From: Isochrysis galbana
Taxonomy: Eukaryota > Haptophyta > Isochrysidales > Isochrysidaceae
NCBI GenBank assembly: GCA_018136815.1
Contig: CM030940.1
Coordinates: 1,618,213-1,682,212, forward strand
Length of the DNA stretch: 64,000 nt
Direction of reading: 5' to 3'
Below the pieces are notes generated by a model, which saw only the letters and a list, made by a program, of their open reading frames with translations, made no database searches and was not told the DNA's origin. The translations under genes and the position numbers were made by a program. Shown in pieces: positions 21,680 to 31,945 of the stretch (position 1 is its first letter; every line of letters begins with the position of its first letter).

Positions 21680-22561
21680 TCTAGCCTGAGTTGTTTTGTA
21701 GAAGTGGTTCTATATCGTCACCGACTCGTTGCGCTAGCTACTAGCTAGCCTCCAATGCTTACTCTGATCTACACCGCTCTTCTCACAGTCACTGGGCCCA
21801 ATATAGGCTGGGCCAAACATGGTACCCCCGCCGACAGGGCGCGATTGAGCGCGCGCACCCCAGGTCTCTTCACACAAGACAAGGTTGGACCAATCCCAGA
21901 AACCGAACACCTTTTCACCTTCGTCAAAGGTTTGTTCAACCGTTCAACCCCCAAATCCAGCTCAAGGGAGCGGATGTTGGCTCTCGGACCCGGGAATGGG
22001 TCCAACAAGCACTGTCACAACCCTTGCGCGGTCAACACTACGAATTCTCCGAAGCAGTGAGCCTCAAGCCTAAAAAGACCGTTCCCGTTCCCTTTCCAAA
22101 ACCATCTCTGGTGGACGGAGGGTGACACGGTGACCAATTGCCAATTGCAATTGCAGCTTTTCCCACAGTATGAAAAAAACTTCATAATATTCTTACCGCA
22201 CTCGCGGCGAATGGAACCACTACCTACACGTAGCATACTTTCTACACCCCCACTCCCCCGGCCCTCCGGCCCTTCCCCCCCCGCCATCAGGCGTCAGGCG
22301 GCTCCCCCCGTGCACTACTAGGGGGATGGGGGTGAATGAAGGGCTTAGATATGGTCCGGTGGCCCGCGCCCCCCCCCCCGGTGATCCGTTCCCCCCTTCC
22401 TCCTACGCCACCTGGGCTGACGGCCGACTCTGTCTCGACTTATCCTGTAAAGAGGCGCGAGACTTACCTATTTTTCGGTGAGCGGAGCTCACGCTCCGCC
22501 CACCCCCTTCTCCGCGCTTTCTCTCCCCTCTCCTGCAGGCACGCGCGAGGGCGCGCTTGCG
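21677..22561. other. Intergenic; nothing recognised
   Basis: No gene or repeat recognised. CCAATTGCAATTG direct/palindromic motifs at 22134-22153 and C-runs near 22370 are the only notable local features. Confidence 0.35.
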
Positions 22562-23010
22562 ACAGGCCTGCAGCTGCCCCTGGCGACCCCTGGAGGCTCC
22601 TGGAGGCCAGCTCAGGGGCCAGAGGAGGCTGGGCTGGGCCCTGGCCTCCCCTGCCTCTCCCTCGCTGGCGCTCCTGGGCCTCTGGGGCCCCCACGCTGCA
22701 CCAGTCTGCCTGTCGACCAGGGGGGCAGGGGGGGTTGGAGCAATGGGCTGGCCACGACTGGCTAGGACGAGCGAATCAGGCGTGCCTGTGAGTGAGAGAG
22801 TGGGTCAGCAGGGCAGTGGGCTCCTGGCAAGCCATCAGGCGTGCCAGGAGGATGGGTGGTTCCTCCCCCATGGCAGGGGAGGAGTGGAGAGGGGGGGGGG
22901 GGGGGGTCGTGCCCCCCCATGTGTGAACCAAGCATAAACTTAGTTGGGGGGGCCGAAGGAGATGGAGGGGAGCGCGCGGCGCGCTCCATTGCAATTGACT
23001 ATAAAGTTAG
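22562..23010 (-). mobile_element. Two hairpin-headed elements in tandem (copy 2 of the 5.3-kb repeat behind an M-E-R-A head)
   Basis: On the minus strand a degenerate hairpin (about 23009-22996; ACT-ATAA-AGT core reads through) precedes ATG 22989 and a Met-Glu-Arg-Ala-Ala-Arg frame. After only about 45 bp a second head begins at 22947 (CAACTAAGTTTATGCTTGG), continuing to about 22562 as the homologue of 5263-5634. So one head sits immediately inside another. Contains a G-run at 22892-22907. Confidence 0.65.
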
Positions 23011-23391
23011 TTGAAACGCCTTTTTTCAATGCGCTGATCGACACGCGATGCAAAAATTGGGATATCCACACGTACACGGAATACATACAAAACGCTGCAA
23101 AATATGAAGGTATGAAGGGACGTTGCGGAAGCTACGGAGTATGGAGTACGAGTGCGGAGTTTGATGGCAAAACACAGGTGGGTGGGTGGGGTAGGGAGAG
23201 GCGAGCAGGCAAAGGTTGCACCCTTGTTCTTGTCGGGCGCTGTGACGAGGGGGCTCTTCAGAGTGGAGATGGCGCCGCGCGTCGTTATCGCGTCGGGTGT
23301 ATACTTTTCAAGACGAAGGATATGTTGCGGCCACACAATGACCAGGCCTGCAAGCGCAATTTCAGGGGCCGGGAAGGCGACTACGGCCCCT
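23011..23391. other. Intergenic 3' flank
   Basis: No supported gene or repeat. Confidence 0.3.
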
Positions 23392-24522
23392 CTAGCAGCT
23401 GAACCTACTGGTGGCATTTGAAGGACACGGCCGGAATCTCCTGATCGCCGCTTCGTCCTCAGCGGATAGCCTGCCCTCCTCGCGCATGCGCTGCTCGAGC
23501 TTGATGAGCACCCTACTGCCGTGCACAATCGATTGTCCGGTCATAAAGTGCCAGACGTGGTGTAACTCGGGCACAAAGCTGACAAACGTGCCCTGAAATA
23601 GGATGCCCATGATCAGCGAGGCAGTTGCGACGAGCATGCTGCGGCACATTCCGCCCTCTTGATAGTCGGCTAAGCTGGGCGCAGGTAGGTTGACCAATTT
23701 GCTCGAGAGGGCATCGCTAGACGCGTCGAAACCCAGGTAAGCAAGGAGCCAACCTAGTGGGAAGGTGATCCAGTCGCCAATACAGAACCGCATCGGGCCG
23801 ACGACCACGGCCGCGAAGACATAGTAGTACGACGGCTCCAAATTGCGTAGCTTTGTCGTGTTCTCTATCAGATTGCCGACAAATTCTTCATCCGGATCGT
23901 CAGTGCACCGTTTGACCAGTGTATTGGCCTCAGAAAGGCAGGCATCGGCACGCTCGCTGATGTTGTACGTCTTGCCCTCCACCTCCAGCAGGTAAGGCGT
24001 GCGGGTGATGCTGAAGGCCTGGTAAAGGAGGCGCATGGCCACGCATGCCATGGCGTGATTGTCGAATTGCGACTCCCACGAGCGGCCTGGCGCACCCGAG
24101 CCATGATTCGCAAACGAGCCCCAGCCGAGGTATGCGCTGGGTTCGTGGATGAACTCGGCATCCTCCACACATGAGGCGGCGTCGTATGCGCGCAGGGAGG
24201 AGATAGCGTTGCGCGGTTCCGCCAGCGTGAAGAGGTGGACGTCCCTCTCGTAGTGGATCAATGTACAGACAGGATTATACTCCTCCCACATATTGTCGGC
24301 GTAGCCCGTGAGTGCATGTGAGTACACGCCTGCAGCCAAGTATGCCCGTTCTGAACACTGAAGTTGCAGGTGACGCGCTCGCGTGAGCTCGCTGGCGAAG
24401 CCACTCTCGGGGAAGCAGTCGTGTGCGTTCGTGCCGAGGTAGATGCGCCTCGCATCGAGCAGCCGCTCACAGGGCGGCGGGTCAGCGAGCTTGACGCCAA
24501 TCGCGGGCACCAGCGGAGGCAT
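23392..24522 (-). CDS. Unrecognised 376-residue protein with two predicted membrane segments
   Basis: A clean 376-codon frame with even, non-repetitive composition, unlike the simple-sequence frames around it. The N-terminal half is soluble and rich in Cys, Tyr and acidic residues (e.g. GYADNMWEEYNPVC, YLGWGSFANHGSG). Two hydrophobic stretches follow, at about residues 237-270 (YYYVFAAVVVGP ... FPLGWLLAYLGF) and 293-318 (MLVATASLIMGILFQ), with an amphipathic LEQRMREEGRLSAEDEAAI tail. No family recognised. Start Met at 24522 follows a purine-rich leader and is the first in frame. Could be a secretory or organelle membrane protein; function unknown. Confidence 0.6.
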   Translation of the reverse strand: MPPLVPAIGVKLADPPPCERLLDARRIYLGTNAHDCFPESGFASELTRARHLQLQCSERAYLAAGVYSHALTGYADNMWEEYNPVCTLIHYERDVHLFTLAEPRNAISSLRAYDAASCVEDAEFIHEPSAYLGWGSFANHGSGAPGRSWESQFDNHAMACVAMRLLYQAFSITRTPYLLEVEGKTYNISERADACLSEANTLVKRCTDDPDEEFVGNLIENTTKLRNLEPSYYYVFAAVVVGPMRFCIGDWITFPLGWLLAYLGFDASSDALSSKLVNLPAPSLADYQEGGMCRSMLVATASLIMGILFQGTFVSFVPELHHVWHFMTGQSIVHGSRVLIKLEQRMREEGRLSAEDEAAIRRFRPCPSNATSRFSC

Positions 24523-25110
24523 TGGGCCTCGCTGAGAGGGGAGAGCAAAGGAAAGGAAGAGTGAAGGAGCACGGGCTGAGCAGAGCGGGGGGAGGTGTTG
24601 CGGGATGTTGCGGGAGAGAAGGGGGGGGTCTTCTGACGCCGCTCTCCGCCCTCACACCGCTCGTCGCCGGCCTGGTGGATGGCTCACCCTCAACCTGTGT
24701 TCGGCTCGGCCCCTCACTTTAGACTCCCTGCGCTCTTCTTGCCTCTCTCCTCTCCCGAAGATTTCTCCTCGTTCGATCCTCCTTCCTTCCACATGAGAAA
24801 ACCACAGCAGGCGGGTGGTGGGCCCAACCTCTCTTTCTTTTGCTTCTTTCACCACGATGAAAAGTAACGCTCTTCCCTCTGGAAGTGAGTTTGGAGTACC
24901 ACACAACAATCCAGTACACAAGATTTTTACAAGTGCTGGAAATAGATGACGCGTCATGGGTCATGTCATCAAACGTTGACGCACCAGGGCCGCGTCATGC
25001 AATCTGGTCACGTAGCCCCCCTGCCCTCCTCTTCCTCTCGCGCGCGGGAGAGCGCCCCCTCATCCATCCGCGAGGTTGCCGCGCCCAGCCTGGTGCACGT
25101 CCATATGAGA
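24523..25110. other. Upstream region of the two-TM gene
   Basis: No gene recognised. Likely promoter/5' UTR plus unremarkable DNA. Confidence 0.3.
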
Positions 25111-25255
25111 TAGGGCGGTCAAACAGCTATTTTAACTTCTAAGGGTGAAAATTGACCATGTCTAAAGTGAGGATTCATCACGAGATTTTTGGATATGGGG
25201 ACCGGATAGGTGTAACTAGCACATATCCGGTGCCCTTTGGGCCCCATACCGGGCT
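25111..25255 (+). repeat. TAGGGCGGTCAAA family, long variant, copy A
   Basis: Starts TAGGGCGGTCAAACAG and matches 26201-26340 over about 140 bp (few differences), ending near GTGCCCTTTGGGCC. Contains ACCGGATAG...CTAGCACATATCCGGT inverted repeats. The two copies are direct repeats 1.09 kb apart around LINE sequence. Confidence 0.8.
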
Positions 25256-25579
25256 GAAACTACTAATATTAGCACTAATGCACTAATGCATTATGCATAA
25301 ATTATGCATCATAAAAAAATCTCCGCTACATGTGCGACATGAGGCAGTGTGCTCGTGGACCTCCCTACTACCCAACCTTAACCCCTAACAACCCCCTTCC
25401 CCTTCCCCAGTTCCCTCTTTAGCGGAGAAGCTGGTTCCGGGGAGACCGCGCGCGCTGCTTCGGCCAGGGGTTGGAGAGAAGGGGGCGGGAGACTATGGCT
25501 TCTCCTTTGCTCTGGCTCGGCTTGAAACTCCTTCTCCTATATCTCATAGAATCCCTCTTGCTGTCCGTTGGGGTCTCTA
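25256..25579 (-). other. Probable 3' UTR of the LINE at 25.6-29.4 kb
   Basis: Lies downstream of the LINE ORF2 stop (25580). An A7 run at 25313-25319 (T-tail on the LINE sense strand) may be its 3' end; unlike 9060-9400 it does not share the UTR sequence, suggesting a different LINE subfamily. Confidence 0.35.
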
Positions 25580-25918
25580 TTAAAAGAGGGTTAGCTGCTC
25601 TGCTGCTCTAGGCGATGTTTCGCATATGCCTAGACCTCCCGCCGCCTGCAGAAGGTCTTCCGATATTTCGAGATTGAAGTCTTTGTCCACCGTGTAAAGA
25701 GGGCTTATCATTTTCTTAATATGTTTGTTGCTCGGGGCGTGTAGCCCCATATTTTCTCGTTGTTTCTTTAGCCTCTGAAAGAAACCGACTTTAGCCGTTA
25801 CTAGTAGATGGTATCTCGCGAGGATCGCTCTTAAGATCGACCTAGCGGACCTACCGTCCGCGTTGCCGCGTTGCCATACTGGATGTTGTAGAAGTCCGTT
25901 AGGATATACCTCCATGCC

Positions 25919-25991
25919 AACTAAGTTTATACTTGGTTGCCCCATGGGGGGGCACGAGCCCCCCCCTCTCTCCACTCCTCCCCTGCCATGG
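25919..25991 (+). mobile_element. 73-bp hairpin-head fragment inserted in LINE ORF2
   Basis: Sense-oriented CAACTAAGTTTATACTTGG followed by GTTGCCCCATGGGG..., matching the first about 70 bp of the 5.3- and 22.6-kb copies. LINE coding sequence is continuous on either side (IANVTFEYIDLLRKQEV / AWRYILTDFY). CCATG occurs at both edges and may be a short target duplication. Confidence 0.7.
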
Positions 25992-26200
25992 GGACACCTC
26001 TTGCTTTCTAAGAAGGTCTATATATTCGAAAGTGACGTTTGCTATCCTTGCTCTAGACCATTCGGATATCTTTGCCCACGACCTGAGAAAGCTATGCCGT
26101 ATCCAACGTTCTCCTTCTGGCAGGTATGCCGCGCATTCTTCCGTAGTGTATATGTCCCCCGTATCCGTATCCGGGTTAGTAGTATTATGAACGATAACTG

Positions 26201-26340
26201 TAGGGCGGTCAAACAGCTATTTTAACTTCTAAGGGTGAAAATTGACCAAGTCAAGATTGAGGATTCATTACGAGATTTTTGGATATGGTGACCGGATAGG
26301 TGTAACTAGCACATATCCGGTGCCCTTTGGGCCCTAGACC
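26201..26340 (+). repeat. TAGGGCGGTCAAA family, long variant, copy B
   Basis: Near-identical to 25111-25255 and in the same orientation. It separates the satellite array from the 3' part of the LINE ORF2. Confidence 0.8.
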
Positions 26341-27416
26341 CCCCACGGTAGCCCCCACAGCGATGCGTAACCAGAAAACGCGCAAATTGGCCAGAAATCA
26401 CTATCGCGGAGGGCCGACGTCCGACGCGAGCGCGGGCGAGCGTCGGGCCGCTAATCGACGCGTACCCGGCGCAGCGTGCCTCGGACAGCCACAGCCATGC
26501 GCGTAGGCTGCCAGGAGCGCCTCTTACTGCCCCCCATGCCCGCCGCCGCCTCATCGCAAATCGCCCCCTCGCGTCCCTCGCTAGCGCGCCAACGGAGGGG
26601 TCCCGGAGCGCCCGAGTTAGGCGTGCGCCCGGGCGCGCTGCGAAAGCTTTCTTCGCCATCAGCCCGGTGTCCGGGCCAGCCAGGACATTGAGTGAGCAAA
26701 ACCCGCCGCGCCAGCGACGCCAATCGCGCCAGCCGCGCGCCGGTGCCTCGTCGCAATCCACCCCCGGCGGCATTCAAACGCGCTCACGCACGGCCCCGAG
26801 GGGCCCGGAGCGCCCAACTCGGAGCCACGACCGGGCGCGCTGCGAGGCCTTTCTTGCTCATTAGCCCGGTGTGCGGGCCAGCCAAGGCACCAAATGTCAA
26901 AGTGACGCCGGGACGGCGCCGCCAATCGCGCCCGCCGCGCGCTGGAACCTCGTCGAAGTCTGCGACCATTCGCCCCGCATGTGCGCTAACGCGCCGCCGC
27001 GAGGGGCCCGGAGAGCCCGAGTTAGGCGTGCGCCCGGGCGCGCTGCGAAAGCTTTCTTCGCCATCAGCCCGGTGTCCGGGCCAGCCAGGACATTGAGTGA
27101 GCAGAACCCGCCGCGCCAGCGACGCCAATCGCGCCAGCCGCGCGCCGGTGCCTCGTCGCAATCCACCCCCGGCGGCATTCAAACGCGCTCACGCACGGCC
27201 CCGAGGGGCCCGGAGCGCCCAACTCGGAGCCACGACCGGGCGCGCTGCGAGGCCCTTCTTGCTCATTAGCCCGCAGTGCGGGCCAGCCAAGGCACCAAAT
27301 GTCAAAGTGCCGCCGGGACGGCGCCGCCAATCGCGCCCGCCGCGCGCTGGAACCTCGTCGAAGTCTGCGACCATTCGCCCCGCATGCGCGCTAACGCGCC
27401 GCCGCGAGGGCCTTCC
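26341..27416 (+). repeat. About 202-bp satellite with two alternating monomer types (405-bp higher-order unit)
   Basis: The anchor GGAGCGCCC/GGAGAGCCC recurs at about 26604, 26807, 27010, 27212 and the array ends near 27413, a spacing of 201-203 bp. Alternate monomers are nearly identical (405-406 bp apart: type A has GAGTTAGGCGTGCGCCC and CAGGACATTG; type B has AACTCGGAGCCACGACC and AAGGCACCAAATG), while A and B are about 65-75 % alike by eye. The leftmost about 260 bp is a more diverged unit. GC content is very high. Confidence 0.85.
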
Positions 27417-28055
27417 CGCGTGATTGTTTCCCTAAGGAAATTAATCCGTCTGAAGTTCTCAAGTGCTTGCTTCCAAAAGGCCGGGAGTGTGTTGTTTCCG
27501 CGAATACTAGCCGTGAGGCTCCGGGCGTCGACCTTCGAAAAGACCGCCGCTCTCCCCAATGGGGTGCGGCTGAACCATTGACCTAAGACTGTTTTCCATT
27601 CCGCCGATGACGGGTTTAAGTACCGGACAATCCATATTGCCTGGAGCGCTCGCGCGTGTTCGGCCATGGGGAGTAGTCCGACCCCCAGAAAGGGTCCGTT
27701 CTCACTCGTCCCCACTCTCGGGTACGTCGGAAAAGTTATCCATTTCCTACCCTCTTGCGAGGAGCCTAGCTCATCCGCCAGTAGCCGGGGGGACCTATCC
27801 CACAATATGGTTTGAACGTCAGAGTCTATGGCCTCCATAAACCACGCCGGAGGGGTGGACGTGGACAGCCAGTATCTCGGTGTTCCGTAGATTATGAAGT
27901 TCACAAGTAGCGTCCTCCCATGAATGGAGAGGCTCGTCGCTCCCTTCCACGCTGCAACCTTCCTCTTAAGCTTGGCGTAGAGCTTCTCCCAAAAGGAGTC
28001 ATTGTCGGGTCCCTCCCAGAAAGGGACTCCTACGGATAAAGGTACCCAGCTTTAT

Positions 28056-28688
28056 AGGACGAGTCCTACAATGTAGGACGACGTTGTGAACTATGAAGAC
28101 ACGGTTCAATCTAGGAATGGGGAGCTAGGATTTGGTTTCTGTGTTCATCTCATTGCCTCATTGAGTCCTCCTAGAGGCTAAAGACACCATTCTCAAAGCA
28201 TGATGAGTTATTTGCCACTCGCGGAAGCCTTCCCGGCAAAAAACGGCGTTGTCCTACCTACGAATTGCCGCGAACACCTGAGGACACGATTTGAGGCTCA
28301 TGATGAGCTCCCTAGAACTTGCTCCCACGAGATGAAATGCTCTTTGGCATGGGTTCTTTTCGACCTTCAGTGGGGACCAAGCTTGGTTTTGAAGCCCAAT
28401 GAGAATTTTGGCTGCTATTGCCTCTTGCGGGGCAAAAACAAAACTCTCGACGCACCCGGTGGCCTCCGATGGCCGAAGTACTCAGTTCGCGCTGGAGCCG
28501 AAAGCTCGGTCAAGACGAAGTCTACAGCCTTGGCCATAGTGGGAGCTAAGGATCTCAAGACCGAGTTGGGACTATCCTTCAGTTGGTGGGAAGTCCCAAT
28601 CCTTCACTCTCGAAAGTTGTGTGGCTTTCAAGCTCAGGGTCCTACAAATACACCGAAATCGTAGGACGCGGTCCTATAATGTAGGACG
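28056..28688 (+). mobile_element. 633-bp insertion bounded by GTCCTA palindromic repeats
   Basis: Interrupts LINE ORF2. Both ends carry the same near-palindromic 26-27 bp: TAGGACGAGTCCTAC then AATGTAGGACG at 28056-28081, and TAGGACGCGGTCCTA then TAATGTAGGACG at 28662-28688. Inside, on the plus strand, a 154-codon frame (28200-28664) has balanced composition (e.g. LAWVLFDLQWGPSLVLKPNE, LSFSWWEVPIL) but no recognised family. A related TAGGACTGGTCCTA palindrome stands alone near 10048. Probably a non-autonomous element; type unknown. Confidence 0.65.
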
Positions 28689-29419
28689 GAACTTTTTAGC
28701 CGCCTAGTATAGTTGCATATTCGCCCTCTCCGAGTGTCTTGAGATATGTTAGCGCCTCGGGGACCTGCGCTCCCGTAAGTGATCCCATGCGTATAAGTAT
28801 ACTTTTTCTTTTGTTTACTCTAGCCCCGGTGGCGGTTCCATAGACTTCCGGGACATGCATCGCCCTCTCCAATGACTCGAAAGAGTTTGCTAGAATTTGC
28901 GTGCCATCCGCAAACTGCGAAAGTCTTAGCTCTCTAGGTCCTGTCATGATTCCCTTCATCTCGGGGTCGGCGTTGACTAAGCGTGTTAGGCCTTCGGCCA
29001 CTAAGAGAAAAGCTAAGGGCGATAGCGGGCATCCTTGGGGCATGCCACAGTGTATCGTGAAGGGATTGCTACGTCTACCGTTTGCCTTAATCCATCGGAT
29101 CGGGAGTGAGTCCATGTTTGTTAGTAGCTCTAGCCATCTAGAATATCCGGGGCCGAAGCCCAGCGCTTGTATCGCTTTGTGATAATAATCCCAACTGACT
29201 CTATCGAAAGCTTTCTCCCAGTCTATCGTCTATCGTCTATCGCCAGGGCTAGGCCCTCTTCGTCAGTGTCGTCGAGGTACGCTTGCACTAACTTCAAGAG
29301 ATGGGTGGCTTCGCCTATCATCCGCCTAGGCACGAAGCCTACTTGCTCCTTGGAGATGATCGTATGTATCGTTTTCTTGAGTCTGTTGGCTAAGACCCTA
29401 GCGAGGATTTTGTAGTCCC

Positions 29420-29519
29420 NNNNNNNNNNNNNNNNNNNNNNNNNNNNNNNNNNNNNNNNNNNNNNNNNNNNNNNNNNNNNNNNNNNNNNNNNNNNNNNNN
29501 NNNNNNNNNNNNNNNNNNN
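29420..29519. other. Assembly gap (100 N)
   Basis: Exactly 100 unknown bases; a conventional gap of unspecified length inside the LINE. Confidence 0.99.
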
Positions 29520-29997
29520 CATCTGGGGTAGCGTCCAAGCCTTCCAGCTTGGAGAGCAGGTACTTCATGAGGGTTGCAACATCCTCGCTTTTGATCTCTT
29601 TCTTGTCCTCAGCTAGCTGTAGCTCCTGGGGGGCGTTGGCTCCTGGGGGGTAACATATACCCACTTCATGGGGGCATTTGTCAACAAAATAACCAAACCT
29701 GAGGTTGCAGGCTCTTGCCCGCCCATGAAGCCACGGTGAGAGACGAGACCCGTAGACCCGTTCGTTTACCGAAGCAAACGTGCAAACGTGCGGAGAGGGG
29801 CGTCTGCCGGCTGGCGACAGGGAGAGAGAGAGGTACTCCTATCAGAGATAGAAAAAAAGTCTTTTCCCGGTTGGCTCGTCCTGCTCGTGGTTGGCTCGCT
29901 CGCTCGCTCGTAGTCCAATTCATTCTTTCCTTTTCTCTAATCTTCGGTGGCCTACGGCGGTGCGCGTGCGCTTGCTTCCACGGCGGGCGGCAGGAGG
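29520..29997. other. Gap flank and promoter / 5' UTR of the PLGG1-like gene
   Basis: 29520-29664 reads on the minus strand as an acidic/Lys-rich frame (DVATLMKYLLSKLEGL) of unknown origin, truncated by the gap. 29700-29997 leads into the transporter gene; no core element recognised. Confidence 0.4.
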
Positions 29998-31945
29998 ATG
30001 CATCTCGCCTCGCTGCTGCTCTGCCTGCCCGCACTCGCGCCAGCGGGGCTGCGGGCGTCGGTGCTCGGCGCGCCGTACGCGTCGATACGCGTCGGCCTCC
30101 CGCCACTCGCCTCGCTCCAGCCTGCCGCCCCCCCCATAGAGCCGCTCGCTCTGCCGCTGCCACTCCCCTCGGCTACTGAGCGGGCACTTTCTGCCTCCGC
30201 GGCTGCCCTCCGTGGAATCGCGCCCATCGCGGCGCTCATCGGGCTAAATCAGATTACCCGCCTCCTGCTCCTCGCCACGGGTCTTGCAGTTCCTTCTTCA
30301 CTCTTTGCCATGCTGCTCGTGTTTGGAGCGCTTTGCGGCCTTTCGGTGATGGCGCCCTCTACTGCGCTCGCTCTCGGCGGCTTCTTCTCGCCAGGCGCAG
30401 ATCTTCTCAACAAGTGGCTCGCCACCTTCTACGTTCCATCTCTCCTCGCCTTCCCTCTTACGGCTCCCGACCTGGCGCCGCTCCAGATCGCAGCCTGCAT
30501 GGGTCTCTGCGTGGTCATGCTCTGCACAAACATTGCTGTGACAGCTGGCGCTTGCTGGCTCCTTGGCCGGAGCAGCTCGCAGCCGGGGGCTAAGCGAGCC
30601 GGGGCGGCGTTAGACCAATCAAGTCCAAGCAAGGATTCGACCACGGCCGATGATGAGCAGCTCCCCGTGGGAGCCCGCGCATCCGCGAACGCGCCCTCTT
30701 CTCGCAAACCGCGCACCCTAGCAACAGACATGCGCCTTGCGCTCGGTGCTGTTGCGTTTGGTCTACTGGCCGCCTTCACGTCAAATCGGGGCTTCGGGCT
30801 GGGTCACGTGGCTGCCGGATCCGCGTTCGCAAGGCTGACACGCCTCGCAGTCGATGGCTGCCTCACTGCTTCCATTTTTTCTGGCCTATGTGCTGGCGAT
30901 CGCGTCCACCCGAAATTGCGAACCGCCCTGCACCCCATCTTCGTCTCGACTGGTGCCGCCACTGCCGCTGTCATAGCGCTAGCGGTGGCGGGCGTGGGCA
31001 CGCCTCGGCAAATACTCCGGGCATTTCTCTATGAACCTGTGCTACGCGCAGCTGGCGGCGCTCCCTTGGTTGGCGGAGGAGCTCTGACTGCGCTTCTTGC
31101 GCCGACGGTCGTTTCGTTCGGATTGCAAATGCATAGCTACCGTGATCTAATGGCCGCACGTGCCAAGCAGGTGCGGAGGAAGGCGAGGGTTGCCCCTGTG
31201 GTATGATGGGGTGGTTCAGCGACTCCCTGTCCAGGCGGCGAGCGAGGGTAGCCAACAGCGCATTTGATCCTGCGTGTGGCGGAACACTCACATGTCACTA
31301 TTGCCTTGCATGTTACTGGGCACATAACACAATCCCGAATGCCTCGAGTTGATCGCAGGTCTTTGGGTCGCTGGCCATCGGTACGACCTTTGGACTCGGC
31401 AGCTCCATCCTGGCAGGCCGGCTCCTTGATCTCGCGCCCTCCCTGCGCCTGGCGATACTGCCGCGTGCCGTCACTACGCCGCTCGCACTCGAGATGGCGA
31501 GATTACTGGCTGCAGAGCCAGCTATTGTCATTCTCGCCGTCTTCACCACCGGGCTTGTCGTCATTACCACTGGGCCGATTATCCTGAATCTATTGCGCTG
31601 CACAGATCCTGTTACTCGAGGACTAGCCCTCGGCGCCTCTGCCCATGGTGGAGGTGTACTCGCGCTATCGGAAGAGAAGCAGGTGGGCTGACGTAGCCCT
31701 CCCCCGCCCAGCACAATGTGACGACTTTGCAGTGATGCATGCATCAATATGGCGATTGCCATCGTGTGTAAGTGTGCCACGTCTCCCGCCTAAAGTGGTG
31801 TCACCGCTGCCCTATGTTCCCCGCTCGCAAAATGCAGGCTTTTCCGTTTGCGGCGATGGCGATGGCGCTCAATGGTGCCGCATCTGTGTTGTTGTTGTGC
31901 ATCCCACCGGTGCGGCGCTTGGTCATCAAGGCAGCACTAGGCTGA
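29998..31945 (+). CDS. PLGG1: Plastidal glycolate/glycerate translocator-like (LrgA-LrgB fusion), 3 exons
   Basis: Multi-pass protein matching plastid PLGG1, which exports photorespiratory glycolate and imports glycerate at the plastid envelope. Exons 29998-31170, 31359-31682 and 31838-31945 (both joins phase 0; donors AAGCAG/GTGCGG and AAGCAG/GTGGGC, acceptors CGCAG and TGCAG); 534 residues, near the 512 of plant PLGG1. N-terminal MHLASLLLCLPALAP is a signal-peptide-like leader. An LrgA-like half (LLLVFGALCGLSVMAPSTAL) follows, then a charged loop (about 200-245). The LrgB half shows FGLQMHSYRDLM, ILPRAVTTPLALEMARLL, TTGPIILNLLRCTDPVTRGL, ALGASAHGGGVLALSEEKQ and, across the last intron, AFPFAAMAMALNGAASVLL. 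An in-frame ATG 17 codons upstream (29947) is less leader-like. Implies an active photorespiratory C2 cycle. Confidence 0.9.

Larger units (their letters stand above)
25580..29419 (-). pseudogene. LINE ORF2 (reverse transcriptase and C-terminal region) broken by several insertions
   Basis: Minus-strand pieces follow in LINE order. 29419-29223: DYKILARVLANRLKKTIHTI then SKEQVGFVPRRMIGEATHLL (RT motifs 1-2). 29115-28696: GMPQGCPLSPLAFLLVAE and QFADGTQILA (RT motifs B and C). 28055-27417: VGVPFWEGPDNDSFWEKLYA ... NTLPAFWKQALENF. 26200-25580: EECAAYLPEGERWIRHSFLR, IANVTFEYIDLL and, after a small insertion, AWRYILTDFYNIQ to the end. The interruptions are a 633-bp insertion (28056-28688), a satellite plus TIR repeat (26201-27416) and a 73-bp hairpin head (25919-25991). 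The catalytic FADD is FADG here. The N-terminal side is lost in the 100-N gap. Certainly inactive. Confidence 0.85.

Noticed and set aside
26451-27423. Several 90-135 codon frames on both strands in the GC-rich satellite
   Set aside because: They repeat with the monomer and exist in many frames; high GC suppresses stops.
30429-30779. Minus-strand frame opposite PLGG1
   Set aside because: Shadow of a well-supported transporter gene.
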